Positions 1-11,830 of a stretch of DNA of 64,000 bases are shown piece by piece. Positions within the stretch are counted from its first letter, which is position 1, and every line of letters begins with the position of its first letter. The notes beneath the pieces are model-generated. The model was not told the DNA's origin. It saw only the letters and a program-made list of their open reading frames with translations, and ran no database searches. The stretch comes from Siphonodentalium dalli (taxonomy: Eukaryota > Mollusca > Scaphopoda > Gadilida > Siphonodentaliidae). The position numbers and the translations under genes were made by a program. The stretch is taken from the NCBI GenBank assembly GCA_032622095.1, contig CP136065.1:59947094-60011093 (forward strand), in the 5' to 3' direction.

Positions 1-439
1 GATTCCGCGATTTTGTGAAACCACTGCCGGAAGTCACGTGATTTTCTCACGAAAATGTTGTGTTAATAAAAATTTCTCCTTCACGGTATACTGTAATTTA
101 TGTGTGACGTCACAAGTACGCACGCCCGCCTGTTACCTATACACGACCAAGCTCGGGCGCGCAAGCACACCGAGCGGGGTGTTTAATATGATTACGTCAG
201 TACGTATGGACAACCCAAAACACGTACGTCCATCTATAAAATGATAAATGTATGTTTCATAGCCTGAGCGCCTGTATTTATGGCCAACTTGCGATATATA
301 CGATCACGCCAGTACGTATATATGGACCGTAGGACGGCGACATGTCACTCCATCTACATCTACAGTATACCCCATACCCTCAATGAACTGAGGATTATTA
401 GGGGGCGCATGAATAAAATATAATTACATGGGTAAAAGA
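1..439. other. Flank, no gene seen
   Basis: I see no exon, RNA gene or strong repeat here. GTACGTA-containing stretches recur near 195, 225 and 315 and may be remnants of a degenerate repeat. Confidence 0.4.
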
Positions 440-920
440 ATTTTTGTTTTTGTTTTTTTTGTTTGTTATTAAAATCAAGAGCATTTGGAATTTATGTACC
501 ATTATTTTGACGCTGGTGGTGGTTTTGTGGAGGAGCCCTGCTTGCTCTTACCGGGTTCATATAAGTGACTGTGGAGGGCATCCTTAAACAATGATGTGTC
601 TTGAATATTTGCAGAATCGGTTGGGATTTTGTTCCAGAGAGAAATTGTTCGGGGATAGAAGGAAGTGCTGAGGTATTTCGGTCGATAGAAGGGGCGGAGA
701 AGTTTGTGGTCTCGTGTGGGTGTTAGTGGAGCAGAGTCAGTGATGTTTACATGATTATATCTGATTTTATGGAAGAGGATAACAGAGGAGAAGTCTCTTC
801 TACTGCTAAGAGTAGCTAGGCCATTTAAGAATGTTTAACATGTTTGTGGGGCTGCTTGGGTAGTTGTAAATATTGAAGATATATCTGACTGCTCGGTGTT
901 GAACCATTTCAATTTTTGAA
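440..920 (-). mobile_element. LINE (non-LTR retrotransposon) 3' fragment
   Basis: Read on the minus strand, 920 to 502 translates to the well-known carboxy end of a CR1/Jockey-type reverse transcriptase ORF: KIEMVQHRAVRYIFN, then NMLNILKWPS, and after a frame change SSRRDFSSVILFHKI and YPRTISLWNKIP, ending with TAA at 502-504. The frameshift is within the codons after KWPS (about 808-820). A tail rich in AACAAAA follows to about 440. This is a 5'-truncated, broken copy. Confidence 0.8.
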
Positions 921-944
921 ATTAAATTAAATAATTCAAAAATA

Positions 945-1080
945 TGTCCAAAGGTTCGCTATTCCCAAAGTTTCATTATACCGAAGTTTCGCCATTCCCA
1001 AGGTTCTCTATATTCCTCGATATTCAGAAGGTTTTTATAACTTGTTATTTTGAAGTTCATTCTATATTCTAAAGTTTTGA
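945..1080. repeat. Short degenerate tandem repeat
   Basis: The motif CGCTATTCCCAAAGTTTC recurs with changes about every 20-25 bp (near 957, 983 and 1008). Confidence 0.45.
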
Positions 1081-1126
1081 GAGGGTTCTTTATCATAAGA
1101 CTCTTTTTATGAAGGAAATAACTTAA

Positions 1127-1560
1127 AGGTACTCAATCCGATAAGACGCTGCTAAATTACTCTTTCTTTGGTTTCGGTGGGGGGGGGGGGATATTTGATT
1201 AGTGTCGAGGAACCCACCAATCAAAGCTCAGAGTAATTAGATATCGATCTTTGCATTTTGCTATTTTTATTGTTTCTGGGCCTGATCGTGCCAGAAGGAC
1301 GATATCAAACGGGCGGTCTTCCAGATAAAGATGGATAACTGTAAAATCGTGGTAATAATAACTACTTGGTATAAATACGCCCAGAATAGCAAACCTTATG
1401 AACATATGTGAATATTTAGGTACAAATAAACCTATTTGCAGCACCAGATATAGAGGAATGTGGTCCACAGTTAGACATGGGTCAGAGTGAGATATTGCCT
1501 CTAACATTTCTCTAATTTCCAGACCAATATCCATGGTGCCAGTCATATCAAGCGATATTA
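1127..1560. mobile_element. Family A TTAA miniature element, right end missing
   Basis: It begins TTAA|AGGTACTCAATCCGAT, as the other family A copies do, with the internal TTTGATT..GTCGAGGAACCCACC block, but no closing terminus is seen. A run of 12 or so G interrupts it near 1178. Confidence 0.7.
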
Positions 1561-1677
1561 GCCATATAGCACATTTTACTATATTTCTTCAAAATGCAAT
1601 CACCAGGTGAAGGTTGAATCTGGCCAAGCGACCAATTTTCAAGGCAAAATTATTTAATTTAATTTTTGCAATTTTAA

Positions 1678-2123
1678 AGGTACTCAATCCGAATTAACCC
1701 TCGCATATTATTATTTCCTTGACTTCGGAGGTGAACAATATTTGATTCAAGTCGAGGAACCCACAAAATCAAAGCTCAGAGTGATCAGATACCGATTTTT
1801 AAAATCTATCATTTTAATTTTAGGTGGCCCAGCATTGGCCAGTAAACAGCAGACGAGAATACTTTTTCTGACCAAATTGCAGATGAATATGGATAATTCT
1901 AAAATCAACTGTTTTTTTGTGTGTGTGTCAGATGTTTGACAAATCAGCAATATTCGTTGAGCAAAAAGTTGATAAATTACAAGTTTTTGTCAAGTTTATG
2001 CTATAATTGACTGCAGTTTTTTTTAGCAATTAATCGATTCTGTCAACTGAAGCGGCATTTCAAAAAATCTTCTTGTTGTTGGAATCTGATGATATGGGGA
2101 CTATTGATTCGGATTGAGGACCT
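1678..2123. mobile_element. Family A TTAA miniature element
   Basis: 446 bp bounded by TTAA at 1674-1677 and 2124-2127. The termini are AGGTACTCAATCCGAA and its near complement GGATTGAGGACCT. It has no coding capacity. The TTAA flanks suggest mobilisation by a piggyBac-type transposase (inference). Confidence 0.85.
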
Positions 2124-3189
2124 TTAAGGGAAAAATATCTTTATTGGATAAATTTACATATAATACTGAATACATTTTTATGAAAACGGGTTACGTGGAT
2201 GGGGCACAAAGACTCAATGAGACATAAGTTATGGCCTGTGGTAGGATCCAACTTCAGTAGATGATAGGCACTTCAAAAATGAATGAGATAATTTGCCAAA
2301 TGACTTTTGTTTTGGGGCTGGAGTGGATAAATATTTTAGATCAAACAAACTGATGTCATTGTGCAATATTGATATGTTTGGTGCATTTCCTATATGGTTA
2401 CTACTTAGGGGTGACCCCTTCTGTGAAGTAGATGATAAGAAACAAGTATTAAGGGTGGTCCCAGCTCGAGATTGCATGCTTGTTCGTGACTTTTGTGAGC
2501 TTTTATCGTACTGTCAGATGTCTAATCATTGTGATGGTCAACAATAGTGATAGCGGAGACCTAGACTGAAATTAACAATATTGATGGAAATTTAATTCTA
2601 TTTAATTCTATTACAATTTAATTCTATATATGTCTCTTTGCCAAAAAACTTAATGATCGTTGATAATTTTATCTAAAATTACTAATCATGCGACACATGC
2701 TGACACTATTGGTTAATAGGCATCTGATAGTATATGAACATTTTAATAATTGCCCGGGAGGAATGGCATTATTCTTGACAGGCATAGATACATAGATGTT
2801 CATGGCATGGTCTGAGAAAATGCTACTAGATTAAACATTTATATGGTTGCCTCATTACTACATTAGTCATGTACATGTATAACTAGAAGGTCGTGACAGT
2901 TCAACTAAGTTGGCCTGGAATTATTATGTTTAGCATACATATTATTCCAATCCCAATGTGTCAAGTCGACAATAGCAAGTACGCAGGGCTATATTTAATA
3001 ATTTTTCCACAAATAGCCACTAGTTAATATATATATGCTAGCCATGCTGATCAAGCTCCCGCTTTATGCTTAAGGTTTAAATCGAGAACACAGTGTTAAA
3101 ATCATGAATTATTACGCCACCTGTGGTGTTTCTAGCTTCTGTGAGTTTGATATTGTGTGGTGTACAGGGCGAATGTATTCTTGGAGATT
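2124..3189. other. Repeat-rich flank without gene
   Basis: The stretch around 2458-2500 resembles the arms of the foldback at 9491 (GGTCCCA.CTCGA.ATTGCATG). I see nothing else that can be named. Confidence 0.4.
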
Positions 3190-3636
3190 TTGTGTACCTT
3201 ACTCAATCGTACCGATAGAATCACGTAGATGCCGAAATTGTAACGTTAACGCCACCGGTGTATAATATGTTTATGAAAATATGATAAATCGTATCGATAG
3301 AGTCAGGACAGGCTGAAATTGTAAACTTAAAGTCACCGGTGTAATAATATGTTGTTGAAAATATAAATAATTTGATAGACTGAAAATAATATATAACCCA
3401 TTGGGAGCCCCTGATGTATTCTTGTTTGTACCTTACTCAATCGTACCGATAGAATCACGTAGATGCTTAAATTGTAAAGTTAACGCCACCGGTGTATAAT
3501 ACGTTTTTGAAAATGTGTTAAATCGTATCAATAGAGTCAGGACAGGCTGAAATTGTAAACTTAAAGTCACTTGTTGTTGAAAATATAAATAATCTGATAG
3601 ACTGAAAATAATGTGTAACCCATTGCGAACCCCTGG
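3190..3636. repeat. Tandem duplication, about 230 bp unit, two copies
   Basis: The first copy (3190-3415) contains TACCTTACTCAATCGTACC, GCCACCGGTGTATAATA and GATAGACTGAAAATAAT. The same series recurs at 3429-3634 with scattered changes and a small deletion. Each copy also holds an internal half-repeat (ATCGTA.CGATAGA.TCA). Confidence 0.8.
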
Positions 3637-3639
3637 TTT

Positions 3640-5155
3640 AGTGAAGTGCATTGTGGGAAGTTTAATTGTGATTCTCCTACATCTTTATTTTCTGGAATTA
3701 TCACCAAGATTTCTCCACTCTATTCTGTTAAAATGTACCCTGATCGGTCATATTCTTTTGATAATTCTATCTAAATACATCTTAGCTACTATTCGGATCT
3801 GCTGTCCCGGTCGAAGAAGGTTTAGTTTGACCAAAACGGCTATTGACAAAAGTTTGTTTACAAAAATTGAGCATACTCAATGACCCGTAGGCCGTACACG
3901 CTGTAAATTTGTTATCGAAAACAAATTCAATTTCTTCCATCTAAAACATAATTACGCGCTGAACTCTGTCATTTTAAGAATATAGTAGTATTATACACAT
4001 ACACACCAAGTTTCAGCTCGAAATTTTGAAAAATGACAGTTTTATAGACATAAATCAATTTTAATGTTAAATTTTACCATCGAAAAAAAAATAAAAAATT
4101 CTTCGATCTAGGAAATAATTACGTGCTGTACCCTGTCATATTTGACCGGTTCTACCTGATAATTGTGTGACAGTACAGTCGCGTTACTTTATACGTCAAC
4201 ATTGGTCATTATCACTTGACAAATTTATTTCGGTCTATCGTATCAACCCCTATTTCCCCCGCGTAGCCTGACTAAGTCAGTAAGTGTCTTTATCGCTCCA
4301 CTAATTTGTATCGTTTCATCGGTATGAATTCCATATCCAATTATCCACATATAACCAACCCAACCTCTAATCCCGGTCCAATTTATTTATTTCTTTCATC
4401 GGTATATAGTCATGTTACGTAATATTTTATCTCGTGATACTTGTACTTATATGTCTATGGTATTACTATAGTATGCCGTATATGTATATCAATTGCTATT
4501 CCTTTCTATATAATCCTGGTGCCAACTATAGAGATAATTTCAGACCCCCCCCCATTTTATATAATTGCTGCTTTAGTACAGTCGATCACGATGCATTACA
4601 TGGCAACATCGATCCACTAATTTATGTCAGTTCATCAACTTCATCGGTACAAACCCCTTTTTTCTCCGAGTCCATATAACCAACCCAACATCTTATAGAA
4701 CTCCATAAATGACTATTCTGGCACTATATAGAGATGACTAAGATTCTGACACCCCCCAATTTTATAGCCTTGTTGCAACAGTAGAGTTGATATGCATAAT
4801 ATGTCAACATTGGTCGTTATTGCTCTACAAATTTATATCGGTTCAACCCTTAGTTCCCTGTATCGCCCACCCCTCCCTCAATTTATTTTTTCATTTGTAT
4901 TATAGTCTCGTCACATACACATTTTATCTTTTGTAACTTTTGCTTCAACGCGTCGAGATCCGCTGCAGACAATACAAAACTGACAACATTTTGAAATGTA
5001 AGCAGGCTTCAAACTCATCTTATCCAAGAAAAACTCTGGTTACATAAAAAATTTGTGTATAAGGTGTACGCGCATTTGTTGCGTTAAAAACCAAAGGTCC
5101 CAAGTCAAGGTCCAAATCCCCAACACACTGATGTGAGGTTTAACTCCATCTACAT
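3640..5155. other. Intergenic, low-level degenerate repeats
   Basis: Two loosely similar blocks (about 4185-4720 and 4740-4920) share phrases such as TCGGTATA.A..CATG and CCCCCAATTTTATA. No exon or RNA gene is evident. Confidence 0.4.
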
Positions 5156-5633
5156 ACAGTAATGTCCAAAGTAATTCATCACTTAACCACAGCAAAATTG
5201 TGTGTATTTTTTCATGATTCTAAATCCTGAAAAATTACCCATAATTATGCTGTGGTTAAAGGGTCAATTACTTTGGGCATTACTGTAACCAATATAAGGA
5301 TTTGAGGTTTAATGATAACTCAATCATCATACAGTAATGTTCAAAGCAATTGACCACTTAACCACAGCAGAATAATGGGTAATTTGAGGATTGTAAATGC
5401 TGAAAAAATACATAATTCTGCTGTGGTTAAGTGGTCAATTACTTTGGGCATTACTGTAACCAATATAAGGAGTTGAGGTTTAATGATAACTCAATCCTCA
5501 TACAGTAATGTCCAAAGTAATTGACCACTTGACCACAGCAAAATTATTGGTAAATTTTCAGGATTTCAAATTCTGAAAAATTACCAATAATTATGATGTG
5601 GTTAAGTGGTAAATTACTTTGGGTATTACTGTA
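5156..5633. repeat. Three tandem hairpin elements
   Basis: Hairpins at 5156-5287, 5331-5458 and 5502-5633, each about 130 bp. Each starts ACAGTAATGT.CAAAG and ends with its complement CTTTGGGCATTACTGTA, with arms pairing through CTTAACCACAGCA. They are spaced about 172 bp apart by a conserved spacer (AATATAAGGA.TTGAGGTTTAATGA). The same hairpin ends occur at 11645-11830 and 50806-51021. Confidence 0.9.
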
Positions 5634-8550
5634 ACCAATACAAGGATGTGAGGTTTAATGAGAACTCCATCCATATAACTAATAATTATGTGTGAAAATT
5701 AAAACAAAACAAAATAAATTCCATGATGGCGTCCAATATGGACTGCCTAATTCTGCTCCAAAACATGAATATTCAATATATGGATGTTTATTGGGGGAAA
5801 CCGATTATTTCAATGATATTTTCATTAACTGGAATCAAAACCCGACTTACGGGAGCGTGCGACTGTATCTTAAGCATATGTGCCTATTTAATGAGCCAAC
5901 AATTGGAATCCCAACAGAGAAGATTGGCGTGGGTCCCTTGCGCGATCTGTCCATCGAAAACTATTTAGACATCTCAAGACACGTAAGACCCAATAAGTTA
6001 ATATACAGAATAGATACATCTATTGCCTGAGTGACTAATATTTATATTTGTTACAATGAGGTCAAATAGTTGCGAAGCCAGTACCACAATTCTTTCCCTC
6101 CATAGTAAATCTTAAAACAACTTCTAAAGAATTAATAATTCACCTTATATTTGGCATGAAGCGTCCTTGGTTAACTGGAGTTCAGATTTGTTAACATCAC
6201 GTCACCAAGGTAATTACTTGCGAAGCCACAGCCACAACTATTTCCCTCCATAGTAATTCTCAAAACAACTTCTTAAGAACAATTGACCAGGTCAGTCGCG
6301 CAATTATTGGAAGAGCCACGGTCAATCATTTTTTTTAAACCAAATGTTACATTTAAATTATTGCTTTATTTAACCAAAACAAAAATGAGAAAATTAACTT
6401 TTACTACTTGCTAAATTTTATCTTTTAATTATTTCATTTAAATTTTAGTATTTACAGTATACTAAGTCCAAGTCTTTATAATCTGTTGAGTGACCCCACA
6501 GTCGTTTACTTTGTTAGTAATAATTTGAAGGATTACTTGTTTAAACGCAATTGTTATCAAAATATTTTATGTATTTTTTATAATTTCTATTTATATGTAA
6601 TACCATAATCTTGGTGGCGTTACCATTTCTGACTATGGTTTTCTTGTTTAATATGTGAGAATGCTAAAACTAATCACCGTGCACTATAATTATTAAATTT
6701 AACTTGATGTGTCCATCACAGGAAACAGAATTCATACACACAGATGGAAAGTTGGCCCGGAAGCATATACTCTCACCAGTCACTGCATGAACTATGCAGT
6801 GTGCCGAGACCAAGTGGGATTGGGAGATGTTCTTCTTTTCCTTCACTCAACAAGAAGATAAATGACTCACTTTGTTAGTCACCAATTCACTGGGCTTCAC
6901 ATGTTTGTTACATCTGTGTGTCGAGTCTGTTGACTGTAGATGGCTAGAATTGTATTTTGACCTGAGTCACATTCACAGTGAGTGTGTGATGCTGATGAAG
7001 TCGTTGATAACTAAATTTAGTAATCAGTAATCACTAAATTGACTAATACAATCCTAATATTATTAGATTAGTAAGCCACATGAACGCTTTCACCGATTAT
7101 TGCGTCCACAACTGCCACAAGTTCCAGCTACGCGCTACGTTCAACGGTTCATGACTGAACTATACTGTGTATAGTAAATCAGTCAGCTCTAAAATGTCCA
7201 TTTTCTGATTTCCTTGACCCAAGTTGAGGTTTGACACGACAGTGTTAGATATTAACAATTAAATTTACTATTCAGAGAAGTAGTTAGTAGATTGAACGAT
7301 TTGATGCTTGCAGTTGAAACTCTAAGTCTAACCACTAAACCAGTCCAGGTGAAATTTACTGAAAACAGACTTAAAATTGAACAATAACAGAACAAGTCAA
7401 ATCGCCGTGGTGAGCAGTCTGCACAGACCAGTCCACATTCCATTCCAGTGACCTTTGGGTTGTGATTACTGCAGGTTTCTCATTCACCACCAGAAAGCCT
7501 CTAAATGCGGACCAAAAATCTACTAATCGGATTAAATACACGCCCGATACTTCGCAATAATACCTTTATTCTACATTCCAACTGAGACATACTTCATCAG
7601 CAAAGTTAGCTGTTATATTATGCATTGTATTCCCGCAATAAAATCTTAAAGAGTGGCCCAACCATTGTTCATGCCAAAATGTCGAAAGCAATTAACGCGG
7701 TCATAAAGTTACATATACTGCAGCAATGAGACACCCGCGAAGATATATCCGCGAAAACCAGAAATGTGTTGTCCTGCGAGCTATCCTCATAGCTCCATTC
7801 ACACGGCCAGATCAGCCTTACAACAATTTCTTAAAATGACTCGCATCGCGTGAAACCCGAAATGTGTTGGCCTGCCACATATCCCCATCGCTCAATTGGC
7901 ACGCCCAGAACAGCGAAGCAGTAAACACCTATACTATATGGGCGTAATGAACATTTGTTTTGGATTTCGAATGCTCACTGGCGTTCGATTTTCCTAACAG
8001 TATTTCCCAAAAGTACGCTTATACAGGTATAGGGGCTTTTACATGGTGTCGGACGTACACATCAGAAAGAAAATCATAATATTTTGGGCATGCTGAGGCT
8101 GTTCAAACATTATTTTCAGATTCAAAAGCTTCCATTAATTTTCTTTTTTCAAAACCATGTAGGTGCATCCATGATATAGGATGCAATTTTTTGTCACCAC
8201 TGCGGTAAACAGCAGCAGTGGATGTACTCAGACACATTGAACAGTGGTCCCTTGTTCACTTCAAACCGAGATTTCTCTTAAATGTCAGTGTCCTAGCAAG
8301 AAAATGTACTTACTTTAAAACTGAAAATAGTCATTTTGACAATATTTGTTATGAAAATCCAAGATATTAACTCTCATAGTTCTAGCCATCCAGAAAATCG
8401 TACAGATCACTTGAATTGACAGTATCAAAAGGTAAATTTGAATGAGTATTCAAATATTGCATTTTCCAAACATTTGGCATTCCTAAACTATAAGAAACTA
8501 ATCTCTACATGTACTAATTCTAATGTCCATTTTATACATATATATATTAA
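5634..8550. other. Intergenic stretch with dispersed repeat shared with 51.3-51.9 kb
   Basis: Segments 6510-6655 (GGCGTTACCATTTCTGAC) and 7460-7900 (TTACTGCAGGTTTCTCATTC, AAATGCGGA, CGCAATTAACGCGGTCATAA) reappear at 51265-51700, the first inverted and the second direct. The open frame at 5692-6030 is not recognised and lacks support as a gene. Confidence 0.5.
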
Positions 8551-8984
8551 AGGCCCACTTAATTTTCGAACCCCCAGATTACATTATATAAATATACATA
8601 AAATATATATAAAATTACATTATATAAATACCTTTTAAAAGAGGAAGCTCCAAAACATTGTATTATCAACTTATCCGGTGTAATAAACTGAGGACATGTT
8701 TTTGTTGAGTTGCCAACGCGTTTTGTCATCTTGATTGCAGTGAAAAGCAGTATTTATTTCAATGCAGGGGGAATAACTCTATATATTAAAGATAGAGTTC
8801 TTCCCCTTCCATTGAAAAAAGTTTGCATTCTGGTATCCAAAGTGGGAAAGTCATTCTATGATTTTAGCAGTTTTCTATTTCTCTGTGGGCATCTTCTGAG
8901 ACACAGATGTTTCAAATAATGATGAATTATAGTATTTTAATAATATTTTATGGCATAGATTGTTAAAAAAAATTAAGTGGGCCT
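8551..8984. mobile_element. Family B TTAA miniature element
   Basis: 434 bp bounded by TTAA at 8547-8550 and 8985-8988. The termini are AGGCCCACTTAATTTTCGAA and TTAAGTGGGCCT. It shares its inner sequence (GAGTTGCCAACGCGTTTTGT, TCTTCTGAGACACAGATG) with copies near 29.3-30.3 kb and 63.3-63.8 kb. Confidence 0.88.
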
Positions 8985-9490
8985 TTAAAGTATGTGGAAA
9001 ATGCAGATTTTGACAATTTCTGAACACGACGATTACAGAAAAAACTGTAATTTTCATATTCAGTGAAATGTGAAAATAAATATGAAACTCTCAGCATGCG
9101 GGTTCCGGTATCATTTAAAATAGAACTGGGCATTCGAGAAGTTAACTCAATCAATGTCAGTTGTTATCGTATAGTGCCTTCATCGCGATGGAGCAAATGT
9201 CTTAACTCTAGGGGAAAATACGTCAACCGAGCACAACATACCGGTATTAATAACTATTGATCGAAACATCTTAATTACTCTTTCCAGTTTGTTCTTCCTA
9301 TTTCAGAATATGTATCCAATATTTAGCACACAAATTACGTCATCTTGACAACCCGCACTTCCGCTACATTGATATGCGTTATGTTGTCATCTTCTAAGAT
9401 TCAACCATTGAATGGTTATTCACATTATTTACAAAAATGAATGTCTAACTACAAATATGAATCGTCGAAAACAACATACAATTTCAATGA

Positions 9491-10031
9491 TGTACATGTA
9501 CATTAGATCATGCCATGAATCTCTACTCTGGCTAACGCCCGTAGAGAGATCATATTCAACCAGTACAAAACCTGAGAACTTTTTGAAATTTTGACAGGTA
9601 ACCTATAAAGTCGATAAAATAACACAGGGAATATATTTCATAATTATTATCTGTTCCTTAATAGTGTATTTAACTATATGTAAAGGTCCCAACTCGAAAT
9701 TGCATGATTTTCTGTGACTTTTGAGAGCCGATATTGAAATAACATTCAATTAATTACCCAGGAAAAATTCCATAATCATGAGAAACGCAAAGAAAAATCG
9801 CTCACAAAGTTACTTAAATCATGAAATTTCGAGTTGGGACCTTCATCTACAGTGAAGTACATTATTAAGGAACAGATAACAACTAAGAAATATATTCCCC
9901 ACGTTATTTTTTCGACTTTATAAGGTTCCCTGTCAAAACCTCAAAAGGTTCCCAGGTTTTGTACTGGTGGAATATGATCTCTACGGACGTCAGCCATATA
10001 GTAGAGATTCATGGCATAATCTGCATGTACA
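9491..10031. mobile_element. Foldback element (family D) in the cadherin 3' UTR
   Basis: The arms are about 210 bp: 9491-9711 and 9826-10031. The outer ends read TGTACAT..TCATGCCATGAATC and its complement GATTCATGGCATAATCTGCATGTACA, the inner ends GGTCCCAACTCGAAATT and its complement. It ends 30 bp downstream of the cadherin stop codon. A diverged relative lies at 59708-60165. Confidence 0.85.
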
Positions 10032-10061
10032 TAACAAGTAAATGAGATCCTCTTTTAGACA

Positions 10062-10550
10062 CTACAAACTACTACTAACTCGATCGGGACTAAGAGAAAC
10101 TTGGTCTATTGGAACGACGTCAGTTGTTGAAATCCTGCTGCTTGTAACCGATGGCCGTCTCACTGAAGCATACACATCCACATCTACGGAGTTATATAGA
10201 TCCATTCGTCTGACAGCTGAAGGCCGACTCTCGGTCTCGCTCTTGCCGTCATCGTCCAGGTCGTTGGTATATGCGGCATTGTTTGGTGTGTAGAAGTACT
10301 CGCTCAGTCGTCTCGTCCCGAAGCCATACTTCTTACGGTTACGAAAAATGAAGTAACACAAGGTTATGGTCCCAATAAAGTTGACGATAAGTATAGAGAC
10401 AATGACGAAGACAACGATATCCGATGCACCAATCTCGTCAGCGATGGACGCAGAGGTGGGTTCTGTAGGTGGGAGTGCTAACTCTATTGTCACCACGACT
10501 GATGATGCCGACGTGTATTTCTCGTCGGTGTTTGTCTCCCTTGCATATAT
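10062..10550 (-). CDS. Terminal exon E16: transmembrane helix and cytoplasmic tail
   Basis: The last coding exon, 489 bp, entered in phase 0 after TTTTGTAG and ended by TAG. Residues 1-44 are a Thr/Ser/Pro-rich juxtamembrane stretch. Residues 45-69 form one hydrophobic helix beginning DIVVFVIVSILIV. RNRKK at about 70-74 is the basic stop-transfer, and the remaining tail of about 88-93 residues is rich in Ser, Asp and Tyr (EYFYTP, NDLDDDGK). The last four residues are Ser-Ser-Ser-Leu, fitting a class I PDZ ligand (S/T-x-hydrophobic), as in cadherin-23, whose tail also ends in such a motif. No beta-catenin or p120 binding region is evident. The 3' untranslated region would run straight into a foldback repeat about 30 bp after the stop. 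Confidence 0.92.
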   Translation of the reverse strand: MYARETNTDEKYTSASSVVVTIELALPPTEPTSASIADEIGASDIVVFVIVSILIVNFIGTITLCYFIFRNRKKYGFGTRRLSEYFYTPNNAAYTNDLDDDGKSETESRPSAVRRMDLYNSVDVDVYASVRRPSVTSSRISTTDVVPIDQVSLSPDRVSSSL

Positions 10551-10782
10551 CTACAAAATAATACAAATGTTTTGTGTTTTATACTCAGGATTCCGTATGT
10601 TGATAACTTTTTACAACATATCTTCAAGTTTGTTCCCCCACAGCTAAATCAGCCGGACCCACAATATCACTTCATTATACCAAGACCAATAGATAAGACT
10701 TCATCAAGAATAGTATCCCTATACTTAGAATATAATAAAAATTTGGACATTGATCGCAGAGACGCGTCACAATAATGCTTAA

Positions 10783-11230
10783 ATGTACTCAATCCGATTC
10801 GATGGTCCCCATATCATCAGATTCCAAGGACAAGAACATCTTTTGAAATGCCGATTCAGTTATCAGAATCGAGTAATTGCCCAAAAATACTGTCAACCAC
10901 AGTAAACTATAGTATAAAATTGCCCAAAACCTGTTATTTATCAACATTTTGTTCAACGAAATTTTGTCGGTTTGCCAAATATCTGACACAAAAAAGCCAC
11001 TTGATTTCAGAGTTATCCATCTTCATCACCAATTTGGCCAGATAAGTCTTCTCGTGGACTGTTTACTGGGCCACTTGAAATTATCGCTGGTGAAAAATAA
11101 TAGATTTCAAACATCGATAGCTGATCACTCTGAGCTTTGATGGGTGGGTTCCTCGACTCGAATCAAATATTTTTTACCCCCGAAGTCAAGCAAATAGTAA
11201 TTTTCGAGCGTTAATTCAGATTATGCATCT
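10783..11230. mobile_element. Family A TTAA miniature element (intron)
   Basis: 448 bp between TTAA at 10779-10782 and 11231-11234, termini ATGTACTCAATCCGAT and AATTCAGATTATGCATCT (diverged). It lies in the last intron, between E15 and E16. Confidence 0.82.
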
Positions 11231-11462
11231 TTAATTTATATTCAGCTTGATCATATATCCCCCATATGTATTATTTCATACTAATGAATGTCTTGGTGTA
11301 TGAGATACATTTACACAACTTACAAGTATTCACTCTTTGATCTGATACGTCACCGCTTCTGCAATATTCTGATGACTGGTGTAATAGATAAGATACGTGG
11401 GCTGAACATATAGAACTAATTTCTAAATTGAATAAAATGTGTGTATATTTTGAGGTTCTCAC

Positions 11463-11627
11463 CTGATATGTTTCTTGTGTAATTTCCGTCGTCTGGTTGA
11501 AATGAGCGTTGTCGATTATCCTGAACAAAATGTAGCCTTCGGAATATATCTCTGATGGCGTTGCTACCAAATATGGACATGGGCGACCATCCTTCTCAAT
11601 TGTGATCGACACCTTGCTGTTCAATTC
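11463..11627 (-). CDS. Ectodomain exon E15 (membrane-adjacent)
   Basis: A 165-bp exon, phase 0-0, acceptor TTTGATAG and donor GTGAGA. It encodes ELNSKVSITIEKDG, then RPCPYLVATPSEIYSEGY, then ILFRIIDNAHFNQTT and ETYQ. It joins directly in frame to the terminal exon. A single Cys and one N-glycosylation site (NQTT) are present. The hairpin element at 11645 ends 17 bases upstream of this exon's acceptor. Confidence 0.82.
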
Positions 11628-11644
11628 CTATCAAAGGAGTGTGT

Positions 11645-11830
11645 ACAGTAATGGTCAAAATAATCGACTCCTTAACCATAGCAACAGTATGGGCAATTTT
11701 TCAGGATTTAGTCGGAAATATGGCTTGTTGCCATTCATCGGAAAGCTCTCACATATTTCCGACTAAATCCTGAAAAATTACCCATGATTCTGCTGTTGTT
11801 AAGGAGTCGATTATTTAGGGCATTACTGTA
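11645..11830. repeat. Hairpin element abutting the E15 acceptor
   Basis: 186-bp inverted repeat with ends ACAGTAATGGTCAAAATAATC and GATTATTTAGGGCATTACTGT. The inner arms share GGATTTAGTCGGAAATATG. Its end is 17 nt from the E15 3' splice site. Confidence 0.9.

Noticed and set aside
5692-6030. 112-codon plus-strand ORF
   Set aside because: Overlaps another open frame, has no recognisable motif and no codon-composition contrast with its surroundings.
10042-10293. 83-codon plus-strand ORF
   Set aside because: Antisense shadow of the cadherin terminal exon.
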